DNA from: CAZFVY01 sp964522665
GTDB lineage: Bacteria; Verrucomicrobiota; Verrucomicrobiia; Limisphaerales; CAZFVY01
NCBI GenBank assembly: GCA_964522665.1
Contig: CAZFVY010000046.1
Span: 1-50,775 of the forward strand
Length of the DNA stretch: 50,775 nt
Reading direction: 5' to 3'
A program made the translations under genes and the position numbers. Below, piece after piece: positions 23,366 to 33,400 of the stretch; the stretch's first letter is position 1, and each line of letters opens with the position of its first letter. The notes below the pieces were generated by a model, which worked only from the letters and a program-made list of their open reading frames with translations, made no database searches and was not told the origin of the DNA.

Positions 23366-24823
23366 TCACCGCAGCGAAGCGGTAGCTTTTGCCTGCGCGG
23401 GTGTCTGGAGCGGCCACTCTTTGGACTCGGTCCGGGCGCCCTTGAGATAGCTTTCCAGCTTCTCACAGACGTCCGCGTGAGCCGCCGCGACGTTTTCCTT
23501 TTCGGCGGGATCAGACTTCAAGTTATAGAGTTCGAGCGGCTTATCCGGGCTGAGGCGAACCCCCTTCCAATCCCCCATGCGAACCGCCTGTTTGCTGCCG
23601 CCTTCGTGAAACTCCCAGTAAAAAAACTCGTGCGTCTGCTTTTGTTCCCGCGCAAGTAACGTTGGGACGATGGAGATGCCGTCGATCGCTTCTCCGTTTA
23701 ACTTCTCCGGCGGTTTCGCCCCGGCCAACTCGATCGCGGTGGGCAGAAAGTCCCAAAAAGCCCAAGGCTGATCACTGACGCTGCCCGGTTGAATCTTGCC
23801 CCGCCAGCGGACGATCGCCGGCACGCGAATGCCACCTTCATAGAGATCGCGCTTGATTCCGCGGAACGGCCCGCTGCTTTTGAAAAACTCCGGATCGTTG
23901 CCCCCCTCTTTATGCGGACCATTGTCACTGGTAAAAATAATAACCGTGTCCAAATCCAGCTTGTTCATTCTCAGATTCTCCATCAAAAGGCCGACGTCCC
24001 GATCGAGCCGAGTAATCATCGCGGCCTTGTTTTTTTCCGGTTGCGGCCACGCCTCTTTGCCGTAGGGCGCGTCACTCGGCACCTCCATGCCGTTGCCAGT
24101 CGCCTTCTTCAACTCGTTGTTCGCGTGCGGGGTCGTGTAAGCGAGGTAGAGGAAGAACGGGCGGTCCTGATTGACGCGCGCAAAATTGTTTGCCGCCTTG
24201 GTGAACAGATCTGGCGCGTAGGTTTCCTTTTTCCCATTGATGTTGCCGATGACCGCGCGCCGGTCGGCGTTGCGCCAGAGATAATCCGGATAGTAATTAT
24301 GGGCGTGGGTCTGGTCCAAATACCCGTACCACTCGTCAAACCCTTTTCGATTCGGCTCGCCCGTCGTGTTCTCCAGCCCGAGTCCCCACTTGCCGATCGC
24401 CGCCGTGCGATAGCCTTCCCGTTGCAGCAGTTCGGCCACGGTGACATCCTGCGCGCCGAGGGGCACCTGGGCGTTGCCGCGGATGCGCGCATGCCCCGTG
24501 TGGAACCCGGTCAGTAGAGCGCAACGGGACGGCGCGCAGACCGTGCTGCCCGCGTAGCAACTGGTAAAGCGCATCCCTTCGGCGGCCAGCTTATCGAGAT
24601 TCGGCGTCTTGATCTTGGTCTGGCCGTAGCAACCCAAGTCCCCGTAACCCAGGTCGTCCGCGAGAATAAAAATGATGTTGGGCTGCAGCGACTGCCGCCA
24701 GAGCGGCCGGTTAGTGGACGAAGTTTGCGCGAACCCCGACGTGGCGAGCGCGACGGCAAACCAGAGCGCCAGGCCAACTCGCGTCCGCCAACTCGAAACG
24801 AAAAACGTCATTGTCTCATTCAT
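23366..24823 (-). CDS. secreted Cys-type sulfatase (arylsulfatase A-like)
   Basis: A type I sulfatase of about 485 aa that hydrolyses sulfate esters outside the cytoplasm. An N-terminal signal peptide (about 1-32, ending SGFAQ) is followed by the metal-binding ILADDLGYGDLGC and the modification motif C-A-P-S-R (Cys96) within TVCAPSRCALLTG. FTSDNGPHKEGG contributes the later metal ligands, and GIRVPAIVRW and the C-terminal LYNLKSDPAEKENVA are typical. The client Cys is consistent with maturation by the adjacent FGE. Substrates are probably sulfated glycans. Alternative ATG starts are at 24811 and 24862; 24823 places the signal peptide best. Confidence 0.95.
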   Translation of the reverse strand: MNETMTFFVSSWRTRVGLALWFAVALATSGFAQTSSTNRPLWRQSLQPNIIFILADDLGYGDLGCYGQTKIKTPNLDKLAAEGMRFTSCYAGSTVCAPSRCALLTGFHTGHARIRGNAQVPLGAQDVTVAELLQREGYRTAAIGKWGLGLENTTGEPNRKGFDEWYGYLDQTHAHNYYPDYLWRNADRRAVIGNINGKKETYAPDLFTKAANNFARVNQDRPFFLYLAYTTPHANNELKKATGNGMEVPSDAPYGKEAWPQPEKNKAAMITRLDRDVGLLMENLRMNKLDLDTVIIFTSDNGPHKEGGNDPEFFKSSGPFRGIKRDLYEGGIRVPAIVRWRGKIQPGSVSDQPWAFWDFLPTAIELAGAKPPEKLNGEAIDGISIVPTLLAREQKQTHEFFYWEFHEGGSKQAVRMGDWKGVRLSPDKPLELYNLKSDPAEKENVAAAHADVCEKLESYLKGARTESKEWPLQTPAQAKATASLR

Positions 24824-24900
24824 GAACGCGGAAAGCTTACTCCATTTACGCCAATCTTCCAATCGTTATACCGCGGCGCCGCCGAGCGCGGATTGTGGGT

Positions 24901-26247
24901 TCAAGCGAGGTACGGAATCGTGAGCGGCCCTTGCGGCAGGACCGCGACGCGCGCGGTCGGCCCGCGCCGAGCCAATTCTTGGCCCACCGCCGCCGCGATA
25001 TCGTGGCAAGGTTCGAGATGGGCGGCGCGGACAATTTCGTCCGGCAGGCAACTATGCACCAACACCCGCGCCCGGCGTTGGATCAGCGCCTGAATCTGCG
25101 CCTGCCATTGTTCTGGGCGCGAGAATCCGGGCGTCGCGAGCATCGCCAAGACCTCCTCCGGGCTCCGGGCGCTGCGCAACAGCGAATCCATCGGGCTGCC
25201 GCCCGGGACCCCTTCACGACATTCGCACGCCAGAATGATCGTCCCGCCTGGAGCGACGATTCGAGCGGCCGCGCTCATCCCCTTGACGCCCTGGTATAAG
25301 TTCAGGTCCAACGGGAAACCGCTATTCGTCGTCACCACGATTTCGAACGGAGCCTTGACTTTCTGCATCGCCGAACGGCGGACAAATTCAGTCCCCGCTT
25401 GATGCGCCTGAATCAAATCGCCCGCGAACACGCCCGTGATTTGCCGTTGCTCGTTCAACGTGACGTTCAAAAGGAATGTCGGCCCCACCCGCAGAGCGAT
25501 GTCGCGAATTTCCTCCCAGAGCGGATTGCCAACCGTGACGCCAAACGTCGCGTTGGAGTCGCCGATATGGCGCGCCCCATGATTGCTCATGACCGTTTTC
25601 AACCCCGCGACGCCCGGCATGATCCCTTTCGGGCCGCCGCTGAAGCCGGCAAAAAAATGTGGTTCAATAAACCCGGTTACGATGCGAAGGTCCGCCTCGA
25701 CCGCGCGCCGGTTGAGCAGCGCGGGAGCGCCGTCCCGGGTCTCGCCCAGCGCCACCAGGGCGTCGGGATTCTCCGGCTCGTGGTTCACGACCCGGTATCG
25801 GGCGACCACCTCCGGAGTCAGCATGCCCTCGAGTTCCGCGCGCGTATTGGGCCGGTGCGTCCCGAGCTGATTCAATAGCGTCACCTGCTCGCGCGGCAAG
25901 CCTCCCAAATGCTCCAACAACCAGGGAATGATCCGCTCATTTGGAGTTGCGCGCGTCAAATCGGTGAAAAGCACGCACACCCGGCTCTCGGGTCGGATCA
26001 AATCCAGCAAGGGGACGGACCCAATCGGTCGCTCCAGCGCCGCAACCACGGCCCTCTGCTCGTCAGCCAATCCCGGACAGCGCGTCGGTTCAATGACGGT
26101 CACGCGGTCCGCGGGCAAATCGATCGGCAGCCGCCCCTGGCCGTAGGCAAGTTCAATTCTAATGCTCTCTTTCACAATCGCTCGCACGCCGCGCTGGTAA
26201 TTTGCGGGCGGCCAAAACATACTAGCGGCCGCAAAATGAAAACGCAT
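24901..26247 (-). CDS. LarA-like (nickel-pincer lactate racemase family) protein
   Basis: A protein of about 448 aa with the LarA fold (DUF2088 N-terminal and LarA C-terminal domains). Family motifs are FTDLTRATPNERI, LGTHRPN, and EPHFFAGFSGGPKGIMPGVAG; the last carries His and Lys at the positions that in lactate racemase bind the nickel-pincer cofactor. It probably racemises or epimerises a 2-hydroxyacid or sugar acid, but substrate specificity varies greatly in this family. The start is uncertain: ATG at 26247 or 26220, and the conserved part begins at about SIRIELAYGQG. With the first option only 3 bp separate it from the divergent DegT gene. Confidence 0.88.
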   Translation of the reverse strand: MRFHFAAASMFWPPANYQRGVRAIVKESIRIELAYGQGRLPIDLPADRVTVIEPTRCPGLADEQRAVVAALERPIGSVPLLDLIRPESRVCVLFTDLTRATPNERIIPWLLEHLGGLPREQVTLLNQLGTHRPNTRAELEGMLTPEVVARYRVVNHEPENPDALVALGETRDGAPALLNRRAVEADLRIVTGFIEPHFFAGFSGGPKGIMPGVAGLKTVMSNHGARHIGDSNATFGVTVGNPLWEEIRDIALRVGPTFLLNVTLNEQRQITGVFAGDLIQAHQAGTEFVRRSAMQKVKAPFEIVVTTNSGFPLDLNLYQGVKGMSAAARIVAPGGTIILACECREGVPGGSPMDSLLRSARSPEEVLAMLATPGFSRPEQWQAQIQALIQRRARVLVHSCLPDEIVRAAHLEPCHDIAAAVGQELARRGPTARVAVLPQGPLTIPYLA

Positions 26248-26250
26248 TAA

Positions 26251-27354
26251 ATGAATGTTCCTTTCCTCAATCTGAGCGCGCAATTCGCCACGTTGAAAGA
26301 CGAACTGCTCCCGGCGGTCGAGACGGTTTTGTCGAGCGGCCGCTACGTGCTTGGCGCCGAAGGCGAGACCTTCGAGCGTGAGATCGCCGCCCACACCGAG
26401 ACCCGCTTCGGCGTCGGCGTCAATTCCGGCACCGACGCCCTGCTGCTCGCCTTGCGCGCCCTCGAGATCGGACCAGGGGACGAAGTCATCACGAGCGCTT
26501 TCTCATTCGTGGCGCCCGCCGAGGCCGTCTATCAAGTGGGAGCGCGCGCGGTCCTTGCGGACATCGACCCGGCGACGTTCAACCTCGACCCCGAGGACGT
26601 GGCGCGCAAAATAACCACCCGCACTCGGGCGCTTATCCCGGTCCATCTTTTCGGTCAACCGGCGCCGATGCAGCCGTTGCTCGAACTGGCGGAAAAGCAT
26701 GGCCTGCAAATCATCGAGGATTGCGCACAGGCCATTGGCGCGCGTTATGCCGGCAAGCCCGTCGGCTCGTTGGGGCGAGTCGGTTGTTTCAGCTTTTACC
26801 CTACGAAAAACCTCGGGGCGGCGGGCGACGCAGGAATGCTTGTTACCGATGACGACCGGCTGGCGCGCCGCCTGCGGATGCTGCGCACCCACGGGGTCGA
26901 ACGCCGCTACGTGCATGAGATTCACGGCTACAACTCGCGCCTGGACGAACTGCAAGCCACGATCCTGCGGGTCAAGCTCCCGCACCTCGATCAATGGAAC
27001 ACTCGCCGCCGCCAGATCGCCCGTCGCTACTCCGAGGGCTTGGCGGGCGTGGCCGGGCTGCAACTCCCCGCGACCGCCGAAGGCGTGGCGCATGTGTTTC
27101 ACGTTTACGCCGTGCTGACGCCCCAGCGCGATCCCCTCCAACAATTCCTCGCCTCCCGCGGCATCCCTACGATCATCTATTATCCGCATCCAATCCATTT
27201 GCAGAAAACCTGTTCCCACCTCGGCTACGCCCACGGTGACCTGCCCGCGGCCGAACGAGTCTCAGAATCAGTTTTGCCGCTGCCGATGTACCCGGAACTG
27301 ACCGACGAACAAGTCGATTATGTCATTGGGACCATTCGCGAATTCACCGCGTGA
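26251..27354 (+). CDS. DegT/DnrJ/EryC1/StrS-family sugar aminotransferase
   Basis: A 367-aa PLP enzyme that typically adds an amino group to a nucleotide-linked keto sugar used in surface polysaccharides. The motifs are NSGTDALLLALRAL (about 58-71), PVHLFGQP, IIEDCAQAIGA, and the PLP lysine Lys186 in FSFYPTKNLGAAGDAG. HGYNSRLDELQATIL follows as usual. The C-terminal YPELTDEQVDYV is typical too. Length is normal. Immediately downstream (27355-27373) a GCGCC...GGCGC stem with a 9-nt loop might end transcription, before the giant gene on the other strand. Confidence 0.95.
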   Translation: MNVPFLNLSAQFATLKDELLPAVETVLSSGRYVLGAEGETFEREIAAHTETRFGVGVNSGTDALLLALRALEIGPGDEVITSAFSFVAPAEAVYQVGARAVLADIDPATFNLDPEDVARKITTRTRALIPVHLFGQPAPMQPLLELAEKHGLQIIEDCAQAIGARYAGKPVGSLGRVGCFSFYPTKNLGAAGDAGMLVTDDDRLARRLRMLRTHGVERRYVHEIHGYNSRLDELQATILRVKLPHLDQWNTRRRQIARRYSEGLAGVAGLQLPATAEGVAHVFHVYAVLTPQRDPLQQFLASRGIPTIIYYPHPIHLQKTCSHLGYAHGDLPAAERVSESVLPLPMYPELTDEQVDYVIGTIREFTA

Positions 27355-27418
27355 GCGCCGCGCTGGTCGGCGCCGTTGAGTCGGCGCGCGCGACCTGCCA
27401 TCTGCGTTCGCCGGGGCG

Positions 27419-30400
27419 TCACGGTCCCACTCGGACGCGATAGAATCGCTCAGTCAGGTCGATGCCCGCGGGATCGACGTACGCTGCGGAGCCGTTGGCG
27501 ATCACCAGCGTGGCCACGGTCTGCCACTGAACCAAGTCCGCCGACACTTGGACTTGATAAGAGTCGCCGTTCCGACCGGAGATCGTCAATTGGAACGCGC
27601 CGCCTTTGATCCCCGCGGTCAGCGCCAGTGGCGCGGCGCTCGTCACCGTGAGCGTGGCCGCGGCGCTCGTCACCGTTCCAAACTGATTCGCGACGAGCAC
27701 AGCGTAGTTACCGGCGTCGCTAAGTTGAACGTTGTTCAATTTCAAGCGGTCATCATTCTCCCCGGCGAGATCGTTGCCGTTGAACCGCCATTGGAAGCTG
27801 AACGGTGAAACCCCCGCCACCTCCACGCTGAAGACGACGTTGTCACCAACGAAGGCTGACTGACCGACCGGCGCCGTCACGATCACGGGTGGCTGCAGGA
27901 CAGTCAGCGCCGCCGTTTGACTCGTCACCGATCCAAACCCGTTGGTGACCACGACCGCGTAGGCGCCAGCGTCCGTGACGCGCAAATTCGCCAGCGAAAG
28001 CGTAGGGCTGTTGGCGCCGACGATGTTCGCTCCGTTGAACTGCCATTGGTAGCTTAATGGCCCCGGACCCACGGCGACCACGTTGAACGTCACGCTCGCG
28101 CCCGCATTCGCCGTCTGGGCCTGCGGTTGGCTCTGAATCGCCAGCGGCACCGCGCTGAACAATCCTTTGCGAACCGTGCTATTGCCGGTGTCCGCCACAT
28201 AGAGATTTCCCGCCGCATCGACCGCGATCCCTTGCGGTTGATTGAAATGCGCGTTGCTACCCGTGCCGTCCGCGCTGCCGACGACTCCGGCCGAGCCGCC
28301 AATCGTAACGACCGCGCCTGAGGGCGTCACCCAGCGGATGGTATCACTGCCAGCGTCGGCGACAAAGAGGTAACCATTTCGATCCACCACGAGCGCCGAT
28401 GGCAGGTTGAATCGCGCGCTGTCGCCGATGCCGTCGGTATCTCCAAAGACGCCAGCCAAGCCGGCGAGCGTGCTTACCACCCGTTGTGGCGTGATTTTTC
28501 GAACCGTGTGGTTAAGGCGATCGGCGACGTAAATATTACCGGCCGAATCGACCGTCAGCCCGCCAGGTTGATTGAATTGCGCATCGGTTCCAGTACCATT
28601 TGCGTTTCCAGGATTTCCGTCGCTGCCAGCGAAGATATTCGTCGCGCTCCCGTTAATCCTCCAAATTACGCCACGATCGGAATCCGCGACGTAAACTCCG
28701 CCTGCGCCGTCCGACGCGACGCCGATCGTCCGGATTGACCTTGATATCGTGGAGACGCTACCGGCGATGGAAAGACGACGGATCGCGGAATTGCCGGTGT
28801 CACCCACATAAAGGATTCCTGAGCCGTCAAAACCCAACCCTTGCGGCGTTTGGAAGCGGGCGGCGGCCAACGGGCCGTCCAAAAGCCCGGCGACCGATCC
28901 CGCCAGCGTTGTCACCTGGCCCGAGCTGATCCTTCGGATCGCCTGGTTACCGCTATCGGCCACGTAAATGTTTCCGGAGACGTCGGCGGCCAATCCCGCC
29001 GGCTGGTTGAACCGAGCGAACACGCCAGTGTCATCGATCAGGCCAGTCGTCGACGCCTTGCCAGCCAGGGTGCCAAATATGTACGAAGGCCGGTCAACCA
29101 CGGTCAAGAGCGCCCCCTGGCTCAAATCGGCGCCGGCGCTATTGCTCACCGCCACGGAGTAAATGCCGGCGTTCACAGATTGAACGTTGGTGATCGACAA
29201 AGTCGAATTGGTGGCGGCGGCGATGTTGGCATCGTTCAACCGCCATTGATATTGAAACGGATTCGATCCCGACGCGGTGACGCCGAACGCGATATTGAAG
29301 CCCGGCGGCGTAACGATTGCCTGCGGCTGATTGGCGATAGTAGGCGGCGTAGTGGGCTGGATCGTGATCGTCGCCGCTGTCTGGGCCAATCCCGCATTCG
29401 CGACATTCGTGAGGAAAAGAGAAAAAGATTTAGCCAATGGCGTCGCAGGCTCGGGAAGCAATGTAATCACGATGGATTTGTCGGTCTCGCCCGGGTTAAA
29501 CGTGATGACTCCATTGGTCGGTGCAAATTCACCCCCCGCCACGGCCGACCCAGAGCCGGTCGCGTAAGAAAGTGTAACCGGCTGAAATGCTTGAGCCGAA
29601 AGATGGACGAGGATCGGGGCAGTCACCGCGCCGCCAGCCGACGCAAAGACCGTCTGGTCGGCCACCGTCACATTAAGCGGAATCGGAACCCCTCGTCGGA
29701 TCGTCTGATTGTTAAAGTCGGAAACATATATGTTACCGGCGCTGTCCACCACGATTCCATAAGGTTGATTAAAGCGGGTGAACCAACCACGTCCGTCGGC
29801 GCTGCCGGCCACGCCCGCGAGGCCCGCGAGGGTCGTCACCGTGCCGTCGCCGCCAATTTGTCGGATGAGATTGTTTCCCGTGTCAGCGACGTAAATGAAG
29901 CCATCAGCATCAAGGGTAATCCCGCGCGGGGCGTTGAAGCGAGCAACGCCCGCCGCGCCGTCAGCAGACCCAGACTGTCGGGCCAGCCCCGCCAACGTGC
30001 TGACGGTTCGGGTGGATGAAATTTTCCGGATCGTGTGATTCCCAGTGTCGGTCACGAATAAATTCCCGTCCGTATCCACAGCGACTCCAATTGGGTTCCT
30101 GAATCTCGCGTTACTGCTGGCGCCATCATCATCCCCTGCGACACCGGCTGCTCCCGCGAAGGTGCTGACGGTCCAATCAGCCGTGATTTTCCGAATCGTG
30201 TCGTTCATATAATCAGCGACGTAGAGGTTCCGAGAACTGTCGAGCGCCAACCCGATCGGCTGATTGAATCGGGCGGCAGATCCGGGTCCGTCCGCGCTCC
30301 CGATGCCTTGGCCACCCGCCACCTGACTCGCCAATCCCGAGGTTGAAATGGTAAAAATTCGACTTATTCCAGGTGACGAGACGTAAAGAATTCCTTGGCT

Positions 30401-33400
30401 GTCGCGGGCGATCCCGTTCGGATTGCCAAATTGATTGAGGAACGGATAGACGCTGACCATTCCGCTCGGACTCACGACCCGGATCACGCCGGAAAAGGCG
30501 TCCGCCACGTAGAGGTTGCCCGAGTTGTCCAAGGTCATCTGCCACGGACCGTTGAACTGAGCCGTTCCGACCGGACCATCCGCGCGCCCGGCGACACCCG
30601 TGGTGCCCGCCCAGGTGCTGAACAGATAGGAATAAAACGGCCTGACTTTCAGAGTTGCAAGCGATGACGAGGCCGAGCCGATCGCGTTGCTCACGCTCAC
30701 GGAGTAGTTTCCCGCGGCCAGCGGATTGAGGTTGCTCAAGACCAGTGAAATGTTGGTCGCTCCCAGCATATTTGTGCCGCTAAACTGCCACTGGAAGTAG
30801 AACGGCGACGAACCGATGGCGCTTGCGCTCAGAGTCAGGCTGCCACCGAGTTGCACGGTCAGTGACTGTGGCTGCGTCGCGAAGCTTGGCGCCGTCGGCG
30901 CGAGGATCGAGCCAACCGCGGCCGCGCGACCGATCGTGGTATTAACGGGCGTTATCAGGTTGACCGTAAACGCTCTGGCTCCCACCCGGCGTGGCGCGGG
31001 CAGAAGCCCAATCAGAATCGTTTTGTTGGTTTCCCCCGGCGCAAAGTCGATCGTGCCGCTCGACGCGACATAGTCAGTCCCGGCTTTCGCGTCCCCGTCC
31101 GCGGTCGCGTAGTCAATCGAGATCGCGCTCACCACGGGGAACGGAAGACTCACATTAAAGACCAACTGGCTCGTTCCTCCGACCGGCGCATACGCGCTCC
31201 CGTCGGCCACGCTAACATATGCAGAAATGGGAACACCCTTGAGAATCGTCTGATTGCTGAAATCAGTGATATAAAGACTTCCATCCGCGTCGATCGCGAT
31301 TCCGTAGGGCTGATTGAAACGCGCCGCCTGTCCGATGCCATCCGTAGCTCCGGGAGAGCCGGCCAATCCTCCAAGCGTGACGACACTTCCATCGGCGGTG
31401 ATCTCACGGATTTCGCTATTGCCGGTGTCTGCGACGAACAGGTCACCGAGACCGTCGGCCGCCACACCTCTGGGTTGATTGAAACGTGCCGCAGTCACGG
31501 TCCCATCCGCCCTGCCTAGGACGCCCGGTTGGCCGGCATACAAGCTAACCGTCCCATCGACGGCAACTCGCAGGATCGTGTCGTCACCACTATTGGCAAC
31601 GTACACGTTGTCCGCGTGATCGACCGCCAAGCCCAACGGCCCATTGAAACGCGCGTTTGTTCCGATCCCCAACCCGGTTCCCGGCGAACCCGCTTTGCCG
31701 GCTAAAGTGGTGACGACCCCGTCGGTGGATATCCGGCGGATCGTGGAATTGTAGTAATCCGAAACAAACAGCGTCCCGGCGTCATCGACCGCGATTCCAA
31801 TCGGCGTGTTAAAGCGGGCGGCGCTGCCCTGGCCATCGGCGCTTCCGGATGCGCCCGCCAGTCCAGCCCACGTGGTCACCGCGCCCGACGAATCAACTCT
31901 CCGCACGGTATCGTTCTGGGTGTCCGTCACATAGAGCGTTCCCCCAACATCGGCGGTGACGCCATTGAGACTGTTGAACCGTGCGTCCGCCCCCGCCCCA
32001 TCGACGGCGCCGACGACGTCCGCCTTACCAGCCACGGTGGTGACGCTTCCGTTCGGATTGATCGCACGCACCGTGCTGTTCTGCGCGTCGGCGACGTAGA
32101 TCGTGCCGAAAGCATCCACCGCGATCTGCCACGGCGAGCGGAAACGTGCGGCGGCGCCGACGCCGTCGTCCGAGCCAGCGACTCCCGGCAAACCAGCCAA
32201 CGTGCTCCACGCATACGCCTGAGCCACCGGGGCGCGGACTGAAATTGCGGCCGGAGCGCTCGTCACGGAACCCCCGCCATTACTGACGGTCACGGTGTAG
32301 TTGCCCGTCATGTTCGTGTTTAGGTTCGCGATGATGAAAAACGCGTTGGTCGCCCCCGCGACGTTCACCCCGTTGAATGCCCACTGGTAAACCAGCGGAG
32401 CCGGACCGTCGGCGTTGACGCTCAAGGCGAACCGGGAGCCTCCGAGATAGGCGCGCGATTGCGGCGGGGACAAGATCGTCGGCATTGACGCCGGCCGAAT
32501 CGTTCCGCTCGCGTTTCCCTGGCCCAAGGTCGCATTACCCGGATGGTCGAGATTGAGCGAGAATGCCACCGTCGGGTCCGACGCCCGGCGCGCGCCTACC
32601 GGAACCGTGATCGTCAAGTTCGTCGTCCCCGGCGGGAAGGTCAACTGGCCCAGCGTAGCCGTATAATCTTGGCCCGCCTTGGCGGAGCCATCCGCGGTCG
32701 CATAATTGACCGCGACCGCCACGGAAATCGGATACTTCAAAGTCACCGTGAAGACCAGACTCGTGCTCCCCACGGTGGGCGCGGAGAGGCTTGCGTCGGC
32801 GATTGAAAGGGTATTCGCGACCGGAACTCCTTTGCGGACGATATTGTTCAGAAAGTCGGCAATGTAGAGGTTTCCCGCCCCGTCGATCGCGATGCCGTAG
32901 GGTTGGTTGAACCGGGCGGCGGGACCAACCCCATTGTCAATCCCCCCCAAACCTGCGACTCCCCCAATCGTGGAGACTCCACCACGCGGCGAAATCCGTC
33001 GAATCGTCATGTTGCCCGTCTCCGTCACGTACAAAAAACCGGCGCCGTCCACCGCGATGCCGTGCGGCTGGTTGAATTGCGCGTTGGTTCCCGACCCGTC
33101 CAAGCCACCCAGCGTCAGCCCGGCTAAGGTACTGACAAGTCCCGTTGGCGTGATTTTACGGATCAACGCGTTGTCGGTGTCCGCCACGAAAAGGTTTCCG
33201 GCCGCGTCCACCGCGACCCCGGTCGGTTTGTTAAAAAGCGCGTCGCTCCCTTGCCCATCGTTACCTCCAATCGTGGTGTGCCGGCCCGCGAGCGCGCTCA
33301 CGCCGCCGTCCGGCGTGACCTTCGCGATCTGGCTCAGATCGGGATCCGCTACATAAATGTTCCCGAGGCGATCGACCGCGACTCCCGTCAGCCGGCCAAA

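Noticed and set aside
28841..30019. 392-codon and similar open frames antisense to the giant gene (also 33251-34918)
   Set aside because: They merely mirror the repeated propeller codons and translate into Arg/His-rich chains without domains.
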